A stretch of 28,038 bases of DNA from Bacteroidales bacterium UBA4363 (GCA_002393965.1 DGSL01000002.1:1-28038), one strand, 5' to 3'; positions 16,146-25,923 are shown, numbered from the stretch's first letter. Numbers and translations are program-made. Notes: generated by a model from the letters alone, not told the origin.

Positions 16146-19100
16146 ATGAAAAAAGACGATATTATCCGATTAGGCATAGACGTAGGCTCCACCACGGTCA
16201 AGATGGTTGCCATTGACACTCAGAACAATCTTTTATACAAATCCTATCGGCGTCATTACACCCGTTTGATTGAAACGATTGACGAGACACTTACTGACAT
16301 TAAAAAGCAATTTCCAGACACCGCCTTCAACATCTGTCTGACCGGATCCGGAGCGATGGGTATTGCCGACCGTCTCGGCATGCAGTTTGTTCAGGAGGTT
16401 GTTGCTGTAACACGCGCACTTCAGGCATTCTATCCTCAGGCTCATACGCTGATAGACATTGGTGGTGAGGATGCCAAATTGGTATTGGTCAAAAAAGGGA
16501 AGACACCGGACATACGCATGAACGGCAACTGCGCGGGCGGTACGGGTGCATTTATCGACCAGATGGCGGGACTGCTCAACATCTCCGTTGACGAGATGGA
16601 CGCCTTGGCTCTGCAAAGTCAGAATATCTATCCTATCGCTTCCCGATGTGGAGTCTTTGCCAAAACGGACGTACAGAACCTCATTGCGCGCAAGATTGAG
16701 AAAGCCGATATTGCCGCTTCCATCTTCCATGCGGTTGCCCTGCAGACCATCAACGCATTGGCTCGCGGATGCGACCTGCAACCCCAGGTTGTTTTCTGTG
16801 GCGGACCTCTGACCTATATTGAATCCCTTCGAAAAGCCTTCATTCGGTTGCTGAAGCTGGAAGAGCAGGACTATGCGGCTCCGCAATTTGCCCAATTATT
16901 CACAGCACTGGGAGCCGCGATTATGGCTAAACACGAGAACGAGCCTCTGACGACTGACCAACTGTCTGAACGACTGACCCAATATGCCTCCTCACTTGTG
17001 CACGACACCAATGCCCTGACACCGCTTTTCCAGTCGGGGAAGGAATTTGAGGAATGGAAGGACAGACGGCACGTCTTTCAGATTCCTGAGCGTGAACTGC
17101 GGGATGGGGAAGAAGAAGTCGGAATCTACATTGGCATTGACTCTGGCAGTACGACGACAAAAGTCATTGTCACGGACGAGGAATCACGCCTCTTGTATAC
17201 TTACTACAGCAATAATCAAGGCAATCCGCTACAGACCGCCATCACGGGACTGGATGCCTTTGCTCAGTCTGCTGCCAAGAAACAGTGTCGCCTCCGGGTG
17301 TTAGGCTCTGCCGTAACAGGATACGGAGAAGACCTTCTCCATGCGGCTTTCAATACGGACTACGGCATAGTCGAAACCATTGCTCACTACCTGGCAGCAC
17401 AGAGCATCGACCCGGAGGTCTCCTTTATTCTTGATATTGGCGGACAGGACATTAAAGCCATTTTTGCTCAGAATGGAACGGTTACCGACATTGAGATCAA
17501 CGAAGCGTGCTCCTCCGGTTGTGGCAGCTTCATTGAGAGTTTTGCAAAGAACTTAGGGCATTCTGCTCCGGAATTTGCCGAGATGGCCTGCCGATCGAAT
17601 GCGCCTTGTGACCTTGGTTCCCGTTGCACCGTATTCATGAACTCCAAGGTCCGACAGGCTCTTAAAGAGGGAGCCACCGAGGACGATCTCTCTGCCGGAC
17701 TTGCCTATTCAGTTGTCAAGAACTGTCTCTACAAGGTACTGAACATCAACAACCTCAAATCCATTGGAGACAACATTGTCGTACAGGGTGGGACCTTCCG
17801 CAACCTTGCTGTTTTTCGTGCGCTTGAACTTCTGTCAGGAAAAAAGATCTCCTCCTCCAACCGCCCTGAACTGATGGGTGCCTACGGCGCAGCCCTCTAT
17901 GCCCGGACTCAGAAGACCCTCGCAGGGCAACAGGGGCGCGACACCGCCTCCTCTTTCGTTGGCCTCCAGAATCTGCAGGACGCGGTCCATTACGAGACAA
18001 AAATTGCCAGTTGCAACGGCTGTACAAACCAATGTTCGATCACGGTCTTCAAGTTCCCGAACGGAAAGCGTTGCTACTCAGGAAATAAATGTGAAAAGAT
18101 TTTCACCAACAACCCGGAACGGCTTACGCGAGGAGAGAACATCTTCGACTTCAAGCGTGAACGACTGTTCAATATTGAGAACAATCCGAAGCATCCTCGC
18201 ATGCGCATTGGCATACCGCGAGCGTTGACCATTTACGAGAACTTCCCATTCTGGGAAACGCTTTTTACGAGTTGCAACATCGAAGTGGTCGTTTCGAACT
18301 TTTCCTCTCCATCGCTCTACGAGAAAGGGGCTGGCAGCATCATGTCAGACAATATCTGTTTTCCTGCCAAGCTGGCGCACGGACACGTCATTGACCTTGC
18401 CGAACGAAAGGTGGACCGTATCTTTTACCCGTTCATCCTTTTCGAACGAAACGAATTCAAAAAATCCCATAACTGCTTCAACTGTCCTATTGTCACAGCG
18501 TATTCCGAAGTACTGAACAACATCAATTCCGACGTACCGTTAGACGCTCCTGCCTTCAACCTTTCCAACGAACAGCTCACCGAACGGGCGTGTGTGGATT
18601 ATCTGAAGAAATTGGGTATTGACAGCAAGACAGCGCGAAAGGCCGTAAAGGCGGCTCAGGCGGCACAGTTGGCATATAAGAAATCCATCTTCGAGCGCAA
18701 CCTGGAAATCTACAACAACGCCATGCGAAAGAAGGAGCCGGTCATTCTCCTTGCCGGCCATCCTTACCAGACCGACCCGATGGTACATCAAAAGATCTCG
18801 GATATACTCTCCGACTTGGGCGTAGCAGTCATCAACGAGGAGATTGCCTCTGAACAGGATAGCGATGCCTTCACACGGGAGTACTACACCATTTCGCAAT
18901 GGGCCTACCCGAACCGTATCCTGCAGGCCGCCGCTTGGGTCGCAAGACGTCCTGATAATGTCTATCTTGTCCAGATGAACTCCTTTGGATGCGGACCGGA
19001 TGCCATCATCATTGATGAGATTCGAGACATTCTCAAACGCAACAACAAGAGTCACACGCTGATTCGCATTGATGAGATTGCCTCAACAGGTTCCATCAAG

Positions 19101-20432
19101 CTGCGTCTTCGTTCCCTGGTTGAATCCATCAAACTTCGAGGGCGTATTTCGGGACTTATCACACAATTGGAGAAAACACCTGCCTATCAAGAGAAAGACC
19201 GTCAGCGCACCATTCTGGTGCCTTGGTTTGGCGACTTCTATTCTCCTTTCATCCCGCCGATTGCCGCTAAGATGGGTTACCGGTTCGTCAACCTGCCGAA
19301 GCCGTCGCGCGCTTCGTTGGACTATGCGCTCAAGGCTGTCAATAACGAAGTCTGCTATCCGGCTCTCTGTGTCATCGGAGATCTTCTTTCGGCAGTTGAA
19401 AGCGGCAAGTACCAAGAGCATGAAATTGCCTTAGGAATCACACAGACCTCGGGACAATGCCGGGCGACAAACTATATTGCCCTCATCAAACGGGCACTCA
19501 TCAACGCTGGTCACAAGGACATTCCGGTTATTGCCGTATCTGTTTCGGCTGGTACTATCAACGACCAGCCGGGACTTGACCTTGACTATAAAAAAGTCAT
19601 TTTCTCGGTATTGCATGCCATGTGTTTTGCAGACGCTCTCTCACGTCTCTACTATGCAACCGTATCGCGCGAGTTGGACAAGGGCGCGTCCGACCGTCTG
19701 AAAGAGGACTACCTCAATAAGGCTGTCGAGCTGATTCGACAAGGGCGCAACAGCAGCCTTCTCTCCCTGCTCAAGGAGGCAGTCCAGGACTTCAACAGCA
19801 TACCTGTCGGACCTCCGACTCAAGTGATTGGCATCATTGGTGAGATATACGTCAAGTACAACTCCTTCGGTAACTACGGCATTGTTGACTGGCTTATCTC
19901 ACAGGGAATTGAAGTATCCATCCCTCCTGTGACGAATTTCTTTACGCAGGGATTTGTCAACAGCGAGGCCAAACATCTTCAGAACATCCTGCCTCACCGC
20001 CATTCCTTCAATCTACTTTCCAAACTCTCGGAGAAGGTCATTGCCTCTTTCTCCAGAAAATACGAGAAACCGCTGAAACATTTCCTTCGTTACAAACCGG
20101 TTGAGAGTGTACGGGAGGAAGCGAAATTGGCAGCCGAGAGTGTCAACCTCCTCAACCAATATGGAGAGGGCTGGCTCATCCCGGGAGAGATTGCAGGCTT
20201 TGCGCGTCAGGGCATCAACAACGTCGTTTGCATCCAGCCGTTCGGGTGTATTGCCAACCACGTCATCGGAAAGGGTATTGAGAAGAAAATGAAGAAACGC
20301 TTCCCGGACATCAACCTCCTGTTCCTCGACTTTGACTACGGAACCACGCAGGTCAATGTCCTGAACCGTCTGCATTTCATGTTGATGGAGAATCAGGACA
20401 AACCCTCTGCCACGTCGGACAATGCCCGATGA
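16146..20432 (+). CDS. Giant fused acyl-CoA dehydratase activase/dehydratase-like protein
   Basis: This 1428-residue protein fuses units that are usually separate. Residues 5-275 form one BcrAD/BadFG (ASKHA) ATPase activase with DVGSTT (12-17), DIGGEDAK, NCAGGTG (Cys129) and SRCGVF (Cys168). Residues 328-590 form a second with DSGSTT (332-337), DIGGQDIK, EACSSGC (Cys455, Cys459) and SRCTVF (Cys494). A cysteine cluster follows: 623, 626, 630, 643 and 649. From 686 there is a DUF2229-like and then a dehydratase (HgdB)-like part with cysteines 738, 777, 780, 949, 1070, 1075, 1105 and 1368. In known systems the activase dimer uses ATP to push an electron from [4Fe-4S] into the dehydratase. Here both activase pairs have 39-residue spacing and could form one internal dimer. 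Substrate unknown; it probably acts in the cytoplasm under anaerobic conditions. Confidence 0.9.
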   Translation: MKKDDIIRLGIDVGSTTVKMVAIDTQNNLLYKSYRRHYTRLIETIDETLTDIKKQFPDTAFNICLTGSGAMGIADRLGMQFVQEVVAVTRALQAFYPQAHTLIDIGGEDAKLVLVKKGKTPDIRMNGNCAGGTGAFIDQMAGLLNISVDEMDALALQSQNIYPIASRCGVFAKTDVQNLIARKIEKADIAASIFHAVALQTINALARGCDLQPQVVFCGGPLTYIESLRKAFIRLLKLEEQDYAAPQFAQLFTALGAAIMAKHENEPLTTDQLSERLTQYASSLVHDTNALTPLFQSGKEFEEWKDRRHVFQIPERELRDGEEEVGIYIGIDSGSTTTKVIVTDEESRLLYTYYSNNQGNPLQTAITGLDAFAQSAAKKQCRLRVLGSAVTGYGEDLLHAAFNTDYGIVETIAHYLAAQSIDPEVSFILDIGGQDIKAIFAQNGTVTDIEINEACSSGCGSFIESFAKNLGHSAPEFAEMACRSNAPCDLGSRCTVFMNSKVRQALKEGATEDDLSAGLAYSVVKNCLYKVLNINNLKSIGDNIVVQGGTFRNLAVFRALELLSGKKISSSNRPELMGAYGAALYARTQKTLAGQQGRDTASSFVGLQNLQDAVHYETKIASCNGCTNQCSITVFKFPNGKRCYSGNKCEKIFTNNPERLTRGENIFDFKRERLFNIENNPKHPRMRIGIPRALTIYENFPFWETLFTSCNIEVVVSNFSSPSLYEKGAGSIMSDNICFPAKLAHGHVIDLAERKVDRIFYPFILFERNEFKKSHNCFNCPIVTAYSEVLNNINSDVPLDAPAFNLSNEQLTERACVDYLKKLGIDSKTARKAVKAAQAAQLAYKKSIFERNLEIYNNAMRKKEPVILLAGHPYQTDPMVHQKISDILSDLGVAVINEEIASEQDSDAFTREYYTISQWAYPNRILQAAAWVARRPDNVYLVQMNSFGCGPDAIIIDEIRDILKRNNKSHTLIRIDEIASTGSIKLRLRSLVESIKLRGRISGLITQLEKTPAYQEKDRQRTILVPWFGDFYSPFIPPIAAKMGYRFVNLPKPSRASLDYALKAVNNEVCYPALCVIGDLLSAVESGKYQEHEIALGITQTSGQCRATNYIALIKRALINAGHKDIPVIAVSVSAGTINDQPGLDLDYKKVIFSVLHAMCFADALSRLYYATVSRELDKGASDRLKEDYLNKAVELIRQGRNSSLLSLLKEAVQDFNSIPVGPPTQVIGIIGEIYVKYNSFGNYGIVDWLISQGIEVSIPPVTNFFTQGFVNSEAKHLQNILPHRHSFNLLSKLSEKVIASFSRKYEKPLKHFLRYKPVESVREEAKLAAESVNLLNQYGEGWLIPGEIAGFARQGINNVVCIQPFGCIANHVIGKGIEKKMKKRFPDINLLFLDFDYGTTQVNVLNRLHFMLMENQDKPSATSDNAR

Positions 20433-20452
20433 AGCAGCAGCGCAATAGTAAA

Positions 20453-20491
20453 AAAGAGCCCCATCCGGACTTCTTCCGGATGGGGCTCTTT
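20453..20491. terminator. Bidirectional terminator between the giant gene and folD
   Basis: AAAGAGCCCCATCCGGA (20453-20469) and its exact complement (20475-20491) form a 17-bp stem with a 5-nt loop. A-rich and T-rich ends serve both convergent transcripts. Confidence 0.93.
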
Positions 20492-20514
20492 ATTAATATA
20501 AAAAGAAAAACTTT

Positions 20515-21396
20515 TTACTTATAAATCGCCTTTTTACCTGCGAGCAGCGTATTTTTCAGCAGGCTGCAGATGGTCATCGGACCTACTCCACCGGGAACGG
20601 GCGTGATATAGGCACACTTAGGAGCGACATTCTCGAAATCGACATCTCCTGTAAGTCTGAATCCGCTTTTTCGCGATGGATCCGGAACGCGTGTTGTTCC
20701 CACATCGATGACTGTTGCGCCATCCTTCACCATATCTGCCGTGACAAACTTAGGCGAGCCCATTGCGGCAATAATGATATCCGCCTCACGCACCACCTCC
20801 TTCAGGTTCTTCGTATGACTGTGACAGATTGTCACCGTGGCGTTTCCCGGATATCCCTTTTGGATCAAGAGGCTTGCCATCGGTTTCCCGACGATATTGG
20901 ACCGTCCGATGATAACGACCTTCTTGCCGTCCGTTTCGATCTGGTAACGTTTCAGGAGTTCGAGGATTCCAGCGGGTGTGGCGGATACAAACGATGGCAG
21001 ACCGATATTCGTTCGGCCTACGTTGATTGGATGAAAACCGTCCACATCCTTGCGATAGTCGATGGCTTCGATTACCTTCTGCTCATCAAGATGCTTAGGC
21101 AGTGGCAGTTGGACGATGAATCCGTCCACGTCGGGATCTTCATTGAGTTTATGAATCTCGCTGAGCAACTGTTCCTCTGTGATGTCTTCCTCAAAAGCAA
21201 TGCGAGTGCTTTTGAATCCCACCTGCTCACAGGACTTTACCTTATGAGCGACATACGTCTCGCTTCCTCCGTCGTGGCCAACGATGATGACCGCAAGATG
21301 GGGTTGTTTCCCGCCTTTTGCTATGATCTGCGCCACTTCCTGAGCGATTTCCTTCTTCACCTGCTCACTGATGGCTTTTCCATCTATCAATTCCAT
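20515..21396 (-). CDS. folD: Bifunctional methylene-THF dehydrogenase/methenyl-THF cyclohydrolase
   Basis: The 293-residue product interconverts 5,10-methylene-, methenyl- and 10-formyl-tetrahydrofolate with NADP. The catalytic motif YVAHKVKSC (48-56, with Tyr48 and Lys52) and QLPLPKH, the VDGFHPIN segment, the nucleotide-binding [11 protein letters not shown] and the C-terminal PGGVGPMT are all present. The length is typical. It follows ffh by 21 bp on the same strand, so the two are probably transcribed together, ending at the strong hairpin at 20453-20491. Confidence 0.98.
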   Translation of the reverse strand: MELIDGKAISEQVKKEIAQEVAQIIAKGGKQPHLAVIIVGHDGGSETYVAHKVKSCEQVGFKSTRIAFEEDITEEQLLSEIHKLNEDPDVDGFIVQLPLPKHLDEQKVIEAIDYRKDVDGFHPINVGRTNIGLPSFVSATPAGILELLKRYQIETDGKKVVIIGRSNIVGKPMASLLIQKGYPGNATVTICHSHTKNLKEVVREADIIIAAMGSPKFVTADMVKDGATVIDVGTTRVPDPSRKSGFRLTGDVDFENVAPKCAYITPVPGGVGPMTICSLLKNTLLAGKKAIYK

Positions 21397-21417
21397 AATA
21401 CTGGTATTTTGTGATTA

Positions 21418-22755
21418 TTATCTTCTGAGGTTCGGCAGACCTGCCGCCAGACCTTTCAGTTTATTCTTGTTTTTAGAGAATGTTGACATCATCTTACGCA
21501 TTTCCATGAACTGCTTGAGCAGGCGGTTCACCTCGGCGATATCCGTCCCGCTGCCCTTGGCGATGCGCTTGCGTCGTGAACTGTCGATGGAGACTGAGAG
21601 ACTGCGTTCCGCTGGAGTCATGCTGTATATGATAGCCTCGATACTCTTGAACGCATCATCGTCGATATCGAGATTCTTGATAGCCTTTCCCACACCTGGT
21701 ATCATAGATGCCAGGTCCTTCAGGTTACCCATCTTCTTGATCTGCCCGATCTGTTTCAGGAAATCATCGAAGTCAAACTGATTCTTGGCCAGTTTCTTCT
21801 GGAGTTTACGCGCCTCTTCCTCGTCATATTGCTCCTGTGCTTTCTCAACCAGACTGACGATGTCTCCCATGCCGAGTATTCGGTCCGCCATACGCTCCGG
21901 ATAGAAGACATCCAACGCTTCCATCTTTTCGCCCGTTCCGACGAACTTAATCGGTTTATTTACCACAGAGCGGATAGACAAGGCGGCTCCGCCGCGCGTA
22001 TCGCCATCCAGTTTGGTCAATATCACGCCGTCGAAATCCAGTCGTTCGTTAAAGGCCTTGGCTGTGTTCACAGCATCCTGACCTGTCATTGCATCCACGA
22101 CGAAAAGAATTTCCTGTGGCTCGAGTGCGTTTTTCAGGCGTTCGATCTCATCCATCATCTCCTCATCCACGGCCAGACGTCCAGCCGTATCGACGATCAC
22201 CACATCATTCCCCATTTGCTTCGCCTGTTTCACCGCTGCCTGAGCGATGGCAACCGGGTCTTTGGACGACTCGTCCGAAAAGACCGGAACCTGGATTCCC
22301 GCGCCGACAACCTTCAGCTGTTCGATTGCCGCAGGACGATAGACGTCGCAGGCTGCGAGCAGAGGATTCTTTCCCTTCTTAGACCTCAGCATGTTGGCCA
22401 GTTTGCCACTGAATGTCGTTTTTCCAGAGCCCTGAAGTCCGCTCATCAGAATGATGGAAGGATTCCCTTTCAGATTGATTCCGACTTCCTCCCCTCCCAT
22501 CAGGCGAGCCAGTTCGTCATGTACAATCTTGACCATCAACTCCTTAGGCTTCACGCTGGTCAGCACCTTCTCACCTATTGCCTTTTCCTTTACGTCGTTA
22601 CAGAACTGTTTGGCTGTCTTGAAGTTCACGTCCGCCTCGAGGAGAGCCTTCCGCACATCCTTCATTGTCTCTGCCACGTTGATCTCGGTAATGCTTCCTT
22701 GACCCTTGAGAATTTTGAATGAACGCTCTAAGCGTTCGCTAAGGTTTTCAAACAT
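21418..22755 (-). CDS. ffh: Signal recognition particle protein Ffh
   Basis: The 445-residue GTPase binds SRP RNA and signal sequences and delivers ribosome-nascent chains to FtsY at the membrane. The N domain (1-95) is followed by the G domain with the P-loop GLQGSGKTT (106-114), the DTAGR motif and [10 protein letters not shown]. The M domain follows from about 325, with the RNA-binding [15 protein letters not shown]. The methionine content of the M domain is moderate. folD follows 21 bp downstream. I see no clear -7 element in the 248-bp gap to the divergent TetR gene. Confidence 0.98.
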   Translation of the reverse strand: MFENLSERLERSFKILKGQGSITEINVAETMKDVRKALLEADVNFKTAKQFCNDVKEKAIGEKVLTSVKPKELMVKIVHDELARLMGGEEVGINLKGNPSIILMSGLQGSGKTTFSGKLANMLRSKKGKNPLLAACDVYRPAAIEQLKVVGAGIQVPVFSDESSKDPVAIAQAAVKQAKQMGNDVVIVDTAGRLAVDEEMMDEIERLKNALEPQEILFVVDAMTGQDAVNTAKAFNERLDFDGVILTKLDGDTRGGAALSIRSVVNKPIKFVGTGEKMEALDVFYPERMADRILGMGDIVSLVEKAQEQYDEEEARKLQKKLAKNQFDFDDFLKQIGQIKKMGNLKDLASMIPGVGKAIKNLDIDDDAFKSIEAIIYSMTPAERSLSVSIDSSRRKRIAKGSGTDIAEVNRLLKQFMEMRKMMSTFSKNKNKLKGLAAGLPNLRR

Positions 22756-22949
22756 GATTCCGTTCTTTATTCAATGGTCCCTTTCCTGTCTCCGGTTCTT
22801 GTGGTTGGTCGTCTCCGGTTTCCAGGGAAAGGATGCTCCGTTTTTACTCTTTCTTTCCATGTTTTTTGCAGCGACATCAAGGGGTTGATTTCCTTGACAT
22901 TCATCTGCCTCCCGCACGCAAAAAACAGACCGTCCGAGCGAAACAGGGA

Positions 22950-22981
22950 ATTGCAAAAATAGAAAAAAAAAACTACTTTTG
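22950..22981 (+). promoter_or_regulatory. Promoter for the second TetR gene
   Basis: TTG (22951-22953), a 20-bp A-rich spacer and TACTTTTG (22974-22981) fit the Bacteroidetes consensus. The predicted transcript start near 22988 supports ATG 23004 as the true start and rules out in-frame upstream codons from 22833. Confidence 0.7.
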
Positions 22982-23003
22982 CGGCATAAAGAAAAAACTT
23001 CCT

Positions 23004-23582
23004 ATGGGTCTATCTAAAACACGACAAATGCTGGTGGACGTTGCACGTCAGCTCTTTGCCCGTGAAGGGAAGGACAACGTGACAATGAATGACATTGCGA
23101 CGGCTTCCCAGAAGGGACGTCGTACTCTATATACTTATTTTCAGAACAAGAACGCCATTTATCTGGCGGTTATCGAAAAGGAGATTTCGCTCCTGAAAGA
23201 GAAGGTGCAGCAGGTTTTTGACAAAGACATTGCGCCTGACCAGAAACTCATTGAATACATCTTCACCCATCTTGAGGCTGCGCGAGAGGCTCTTTCACGC
23301 AATGGCTCTTTGCGGGCTGACTTCTTCCGGGACATCTATGAGGTTGAGCATGCGCGGCGACACATCGACCTTTGGGAAACCGACCAGATCGAGCAGATTG
23401 TCAGTGACGGAATCCGACAGGGGATCTTTTCCTCACAGAACGCCCATCTCTCTGCTCTGCTTATCTTTTACGCACTCAAAGGGGTGGAACAAGCCTATTT
23501 CCGTGACCGTAACGCACGTCTCATTGATGCAAACCGTCAGGAGATCATCCGCGTCATCTTCGATGGTCTGAAGCTTAAGTAA
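23004..23582 (+). CDS. TetR/AcrR-family transcriptional regulator (second copy)
   Basis: The 192-residue protein has a TetR DNA-binding domain at about residues 3-55 (TRQMLVDVARQLFAREGKDN, then NDIATASQKGRRTLYTYFQNKNAIYLAV). The remaining helical domain, with ALKGVEQAYFRDRNARL near the end, has no ligand motif that I recognise. The start at 23004 is set by the promoter at 22950-22981 and by the sequence MGLSKTRQM, which is a typical N-terminus; the upstream 57 codons read as intergenic DNA. The isomerase lipoprotein gene follows 26 bp downstream and is probably co-transcribed. It is only distantly similar to the TetR protein at 15455. The target is unknown. Confidence 0.92.
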   Translation: MGLSKTRQMLVDVARQLFAREGKDNVTMNDIATASQKGRRTLYTYFQNKNAIYLAVIEKEISLLKEKVQQVFDKDIAPDQKLIEYIFTHLEAAREALSRNGSLRADFFRDIYEVEHARRHIDLWETDQIEQIVSDGIRQGIFSSQNAHLSALLIFYALKGVEQAYFRDRNARLIDANRQEIIRVIFDGLKLK

Positions 23583-23608
23583 CCTTGTTTTCGCTTAACC
23601 GCTTCCTC

Positions 23609-24499
23609 ATGAACATTCGTCTTTTCCTTTTCCCGTTACTTCTCGTCTTCGGGTTGTTGTTTGTTTCCTGTTCTTCCACGTCCGAATCACCATACGTTGA
23701 GATACAGACAACGGAAGGTACGTTCGTTGTCCAGCTATACAAAGAGACTCCGCTCCATCGCGACCATTTCCTTTCGCTGGTTAAAGAAGGATTCTACGAT
23801 GAGCTGCTTTTTCACCGCGTCGAACGCGGATACCTCATGCAGGCAGGAGACCCGAACTCACGGAATGCGTCTCACAATCGCATTCTTGGCACCGATAACG
23901 GAGGAGAGACCATTCCGGCTGAGATCGACACCACTCTTTCGAGGCAGGAGCAGTCTTCCGAGCGTCTCAACCGCAAGGGGGCATTGACGGCAGCACGTTT
24001 GCCTGACGAGGTGAACCCCTCCCGTTCCTCACACTCCTCTCTTTTCTACATCATCGTCGGACACCCGTACACGCAAACGGAATTGGATTCACTGGAACGT
24101 GCCTACAGCGACAGCCGATTGGACATTATCTGGCAGAAACTCATCATGGCGAACCGTGGACGCATTGATCAGTATGCCCGACGTTCCGACTCGACTCGTC
24201 TTCTCCAACACCTTCAGGACAGTCTCACTTCCGTTGCCAGCAGCCTGTTGGCGAAGGAATCGCTGCTCCATTTCTCGCGCCAGCAGCGCAAGGCCTACAC
24301 GACCGAGGGCGGAGTGCCGCAGTTGGACGGTGAATATACCGTATTCGGACACGTAGTCTTTGGCATGGACGTCATCGAACGCATCGACAAAGTCCACGTA
24401 GATATCGCCGGCAGGCCTCTTCCGGATGTCAAGATCCTGCATGCGCAGGTGCTTTCCGATAAGGAGCTGAAGGAACGATACGGGCTTTCCGAACGATAG
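23609..24499 (+). CDS. Cyclophilin-type peptidyl-prolyl isomerase lipoprotein
   Basis: The 296-residue product has a lipoprotein signal (MNIRLFLFPLLLVFGLLFVSC) and a cyclophilin domain that speeds proline isomerisation in periplasmic or outer-membrane proteins. Cyclophilin landmarks are TTEGTFVVQLYKETPLHRDHF, FYDELLFHRVERGYLMQAGDP, KGALTAARLPDEVNPSRSS and the late VFGHVVFGMDVIERI. About 80 residues are inserted between FYIIVG and the closing part; the insert is helical and rich in Arg, Asp and Ser, as in other Bacteroidales isomerases. ATG 23609 is preferred over a TTG at 23585 because it gives a clean signal peptide. It follows the TetR gene by 26 bp. Confidence 0.93.
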   Translation: MNIRLFLFPLLLVFGLLFVSCSSTSESPYVEIQTTEGTFVVQLYKETPLHRDHFLSLVKEGFYDELLFHRVERGYLMQAGDPNSRNASHNRILGTDNGGETIPAEIDTTLSRQEQSSERLNRKGALTAARLPDEVNPSRSSHSSLFYIIVGHPYTQTELDSLERAYSDSRLDIIWQKLIMANRGRIDQYARRSDSTRLLQHLQDSLTSVASSLLAKESLLHFSRQQRKAYTTEGGVPQLDGEYTVFGHVVFGMDVIERIDKVHVDIAGRPLPDVKILHAQVLSDKELKERYGLSER

Positions 24500-24512
24500 T
24501 TCCAGGGCCGGT

Positions 24513-24533
24513 AACGCACTGCGGCTGTGCGTT
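24513..24533. terminator. Hairpin between convergent isomerase and SpoIID-domain genes
   Basis: AACGCAC (24513-24519) and GTGCGTT (24527-24533) form a perfect 7-bp stem with a 7-nt loop in the 38-bp gap between the two stop codons. There is no T-run, so it is a possible but weak terminator. Confidence 0.4.
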
Positions 24534-24537
24534 GTCT

Positions 24538-25923
24538 CTACAGGATTCTTTTCTCGAGTTTTGTATTCTTGAAATAGTGGGCTATGATCTCCTTGTATCC
24601 ATAGCCCTTCACTGCCATCACGGCGGCACCTATCTGACACATCCCCACTCCGTGTCCCCAGCCGGCTCCGTGCAGGATAAATGCCGACGGCACGTCTTGG
24701 TCTCCTTCCGTCTCGACCACAAAGGCAGAACTGTACAGATGGCTCTCGCTCAACCATTTCCGTATTTCGAGTTCCTTGCCGACCGTCAGCACCTCTTTGG
24801 TTCCCTCGATACGTAGTTTTACAATACGTCCTGAGGGTCCCCGTTCCACTGCCGTGAGGCTCTTGATCTCACCGAAATCGATGCCGGAGCGTCTCCGCAA
24901 CAGGTCTGCCAGTTCCTTCTGCGTATAGCGGACCTTCCAACGGTAGAAATCCGTTGTTTCCTGGTCGTAGCCGTTCAGCACTTCCCGCAGGACCGTCGCG
25001 TCTTTGGTGTTACAGAAATCGCTTTCGCGTCCCTCGTAGATAAAGGACTCCATCGCACGGTCCTTTCTGAGAGCCCACAGTCCTTTTCTGCCCCACTCTG
25101 CCGCGCGTCCCCGTGTCAGCTTCAGATTCGCTTCCTCATGTACCATTCCCAGCGCATCGTCATCCAGGGAGAGCAGATAGTCGTGATCCGTATCACCACC
25201 CCAGCAATTCTCAAAATGTTCCGTAATGCCACCGCAGCACTTGGAGAAGCGTGCATCGCATATTTCGTCGGTCTTTTCGTGTACAATCACCTCCCCCATC
25301 GTGGCCTTTACGGCCTTCTCGACCGCCTCGGTCGTTGCACGGGTGATACCCTGGTACCGTTGGCAGTGGTCATCGGCACAGACATCGTAGTGCCGATGGT
25401 CATCGCGGTCGTACCATTTCACATGGAGTCCCTTGCGGTTGATTTCACGTGTCGGTTTCCGTTTGAAGTGTCGCTTTTTCAACTCGAGTTGGGCTACCAG
25501 CCAGCTGCGCGAGACTACGGCATGGGCTTTCAGCAGTTCCATATTGCTTGTTGCACGCATCTCGGACGAAATGACGCTGACCAGATAACGTTCCAGCCCG
25601 AGAATGTTGATTGCCGTGATCGCTCCTTTTCTGTCGCAGTCGGCAACCAGTTTCAGCAGTCCCTCGAATCGTTGCGTTTCCGCGCGTTCCCAATGGAATC
25701 CGACACCGATGACCACATCCTGCAGTTCGAAGCAGCAGTCCGTTTTCCGCCGGGGTTCGAACAAGACGGGCGAGGTCAGGCTGATTCCATCGACCACAAT
25801 GAGTCCGTTCTGATAATGGGCTTCGTGTTCTCCTTCGGGGTAAGTGATACCGTTGAGACGATAGGTTCCTTTCAGCACAAAATGAAGCGACGTCGCGCTG
25901 ACTATACCGACATTCAGATTCAT
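24538..25923 (-). CDS. SpoIID/LytB-domain protein
   Basis: The 461-residue protein contains a SpoIID/LytB domain in its middle and C-terminal part: [32 protein letters not shown] (about 108-139), then [29 protein letters not shown] and, near the end, [15 protein letters not shown]. In Bacillus SpoIID, the relative with this domain cleaves denuded peptidoglycan, and LytB stimulates an amidase. Here there is no signal peptide or membrane segment at the N-terminus ([17 protein letters not shown]), so export is unexplained. Its start overlaps the smpB stop by 4 bp (ATGA), so translation is probably coupled. It is not evidence for sporulation: such proteins occur in non-sporulating Bacteroidetes. 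Confidence 0.9.
   Translation of the reverse strand: MNLNVGIVSATSLHFVLKGTYRLNGITYPEGEHEAHYQNGLIVVDGISLTSPVLFEPRRKTDCCFELQDVVIGVGFHWERAETQRFEGLLKLVADCDRKGAITAINILGLERYLVSVISSEMRATSNMELLKAHAVVSRSWLVAQLELKKRHFKRKPTREINRKGLHVKWYDRDDHRHYDVCADDHCQRYQGITRATTEAVEKAVKATMGEVIVHEKTDEICDARFSKCCGGITEHFENCWGGDTDHDYLLSLDDDALGMVHEEANLKLTRGRAAEWGRKGLWALRKDRAMESFIYEGRESDFCNTKDATVLREVLNGYDQETTDFYRWKVRYTQKELADLLRRRSGIDFGEIKSLTAVERGPSGRIVKLRIEGTKEVLTVGKELEIRKWLSESHLYSSAFVVETEGDQDVPSAFILHGAGWGHGVGMCQIGAAVMAVKGYGYKEIIAHYFKNTKLEKRIL

Noticed and set aside
21829..22722. Long open frame (about 297 codons) on the plus strand across ffh
   Set aside because: It lies wholly antisense to the well-conserved ffh gene, has no recognisable domain and no promoter, and is best explained by codon bias of ffh.
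22833..23003. Upstream extension of the second TetR protein
   Set aside because: The predicted promoter lies inside this stretch, and the TetR domain begins right after ATG 23004.
24538..25923. SpoIID domain as a sign of a spore-forming Firmicute
   Set aside because: Promoter type, lipoprotein TamL, DUF4834-like protein and gene order all point to Bacteroidetes, where such domain proteins also occur.
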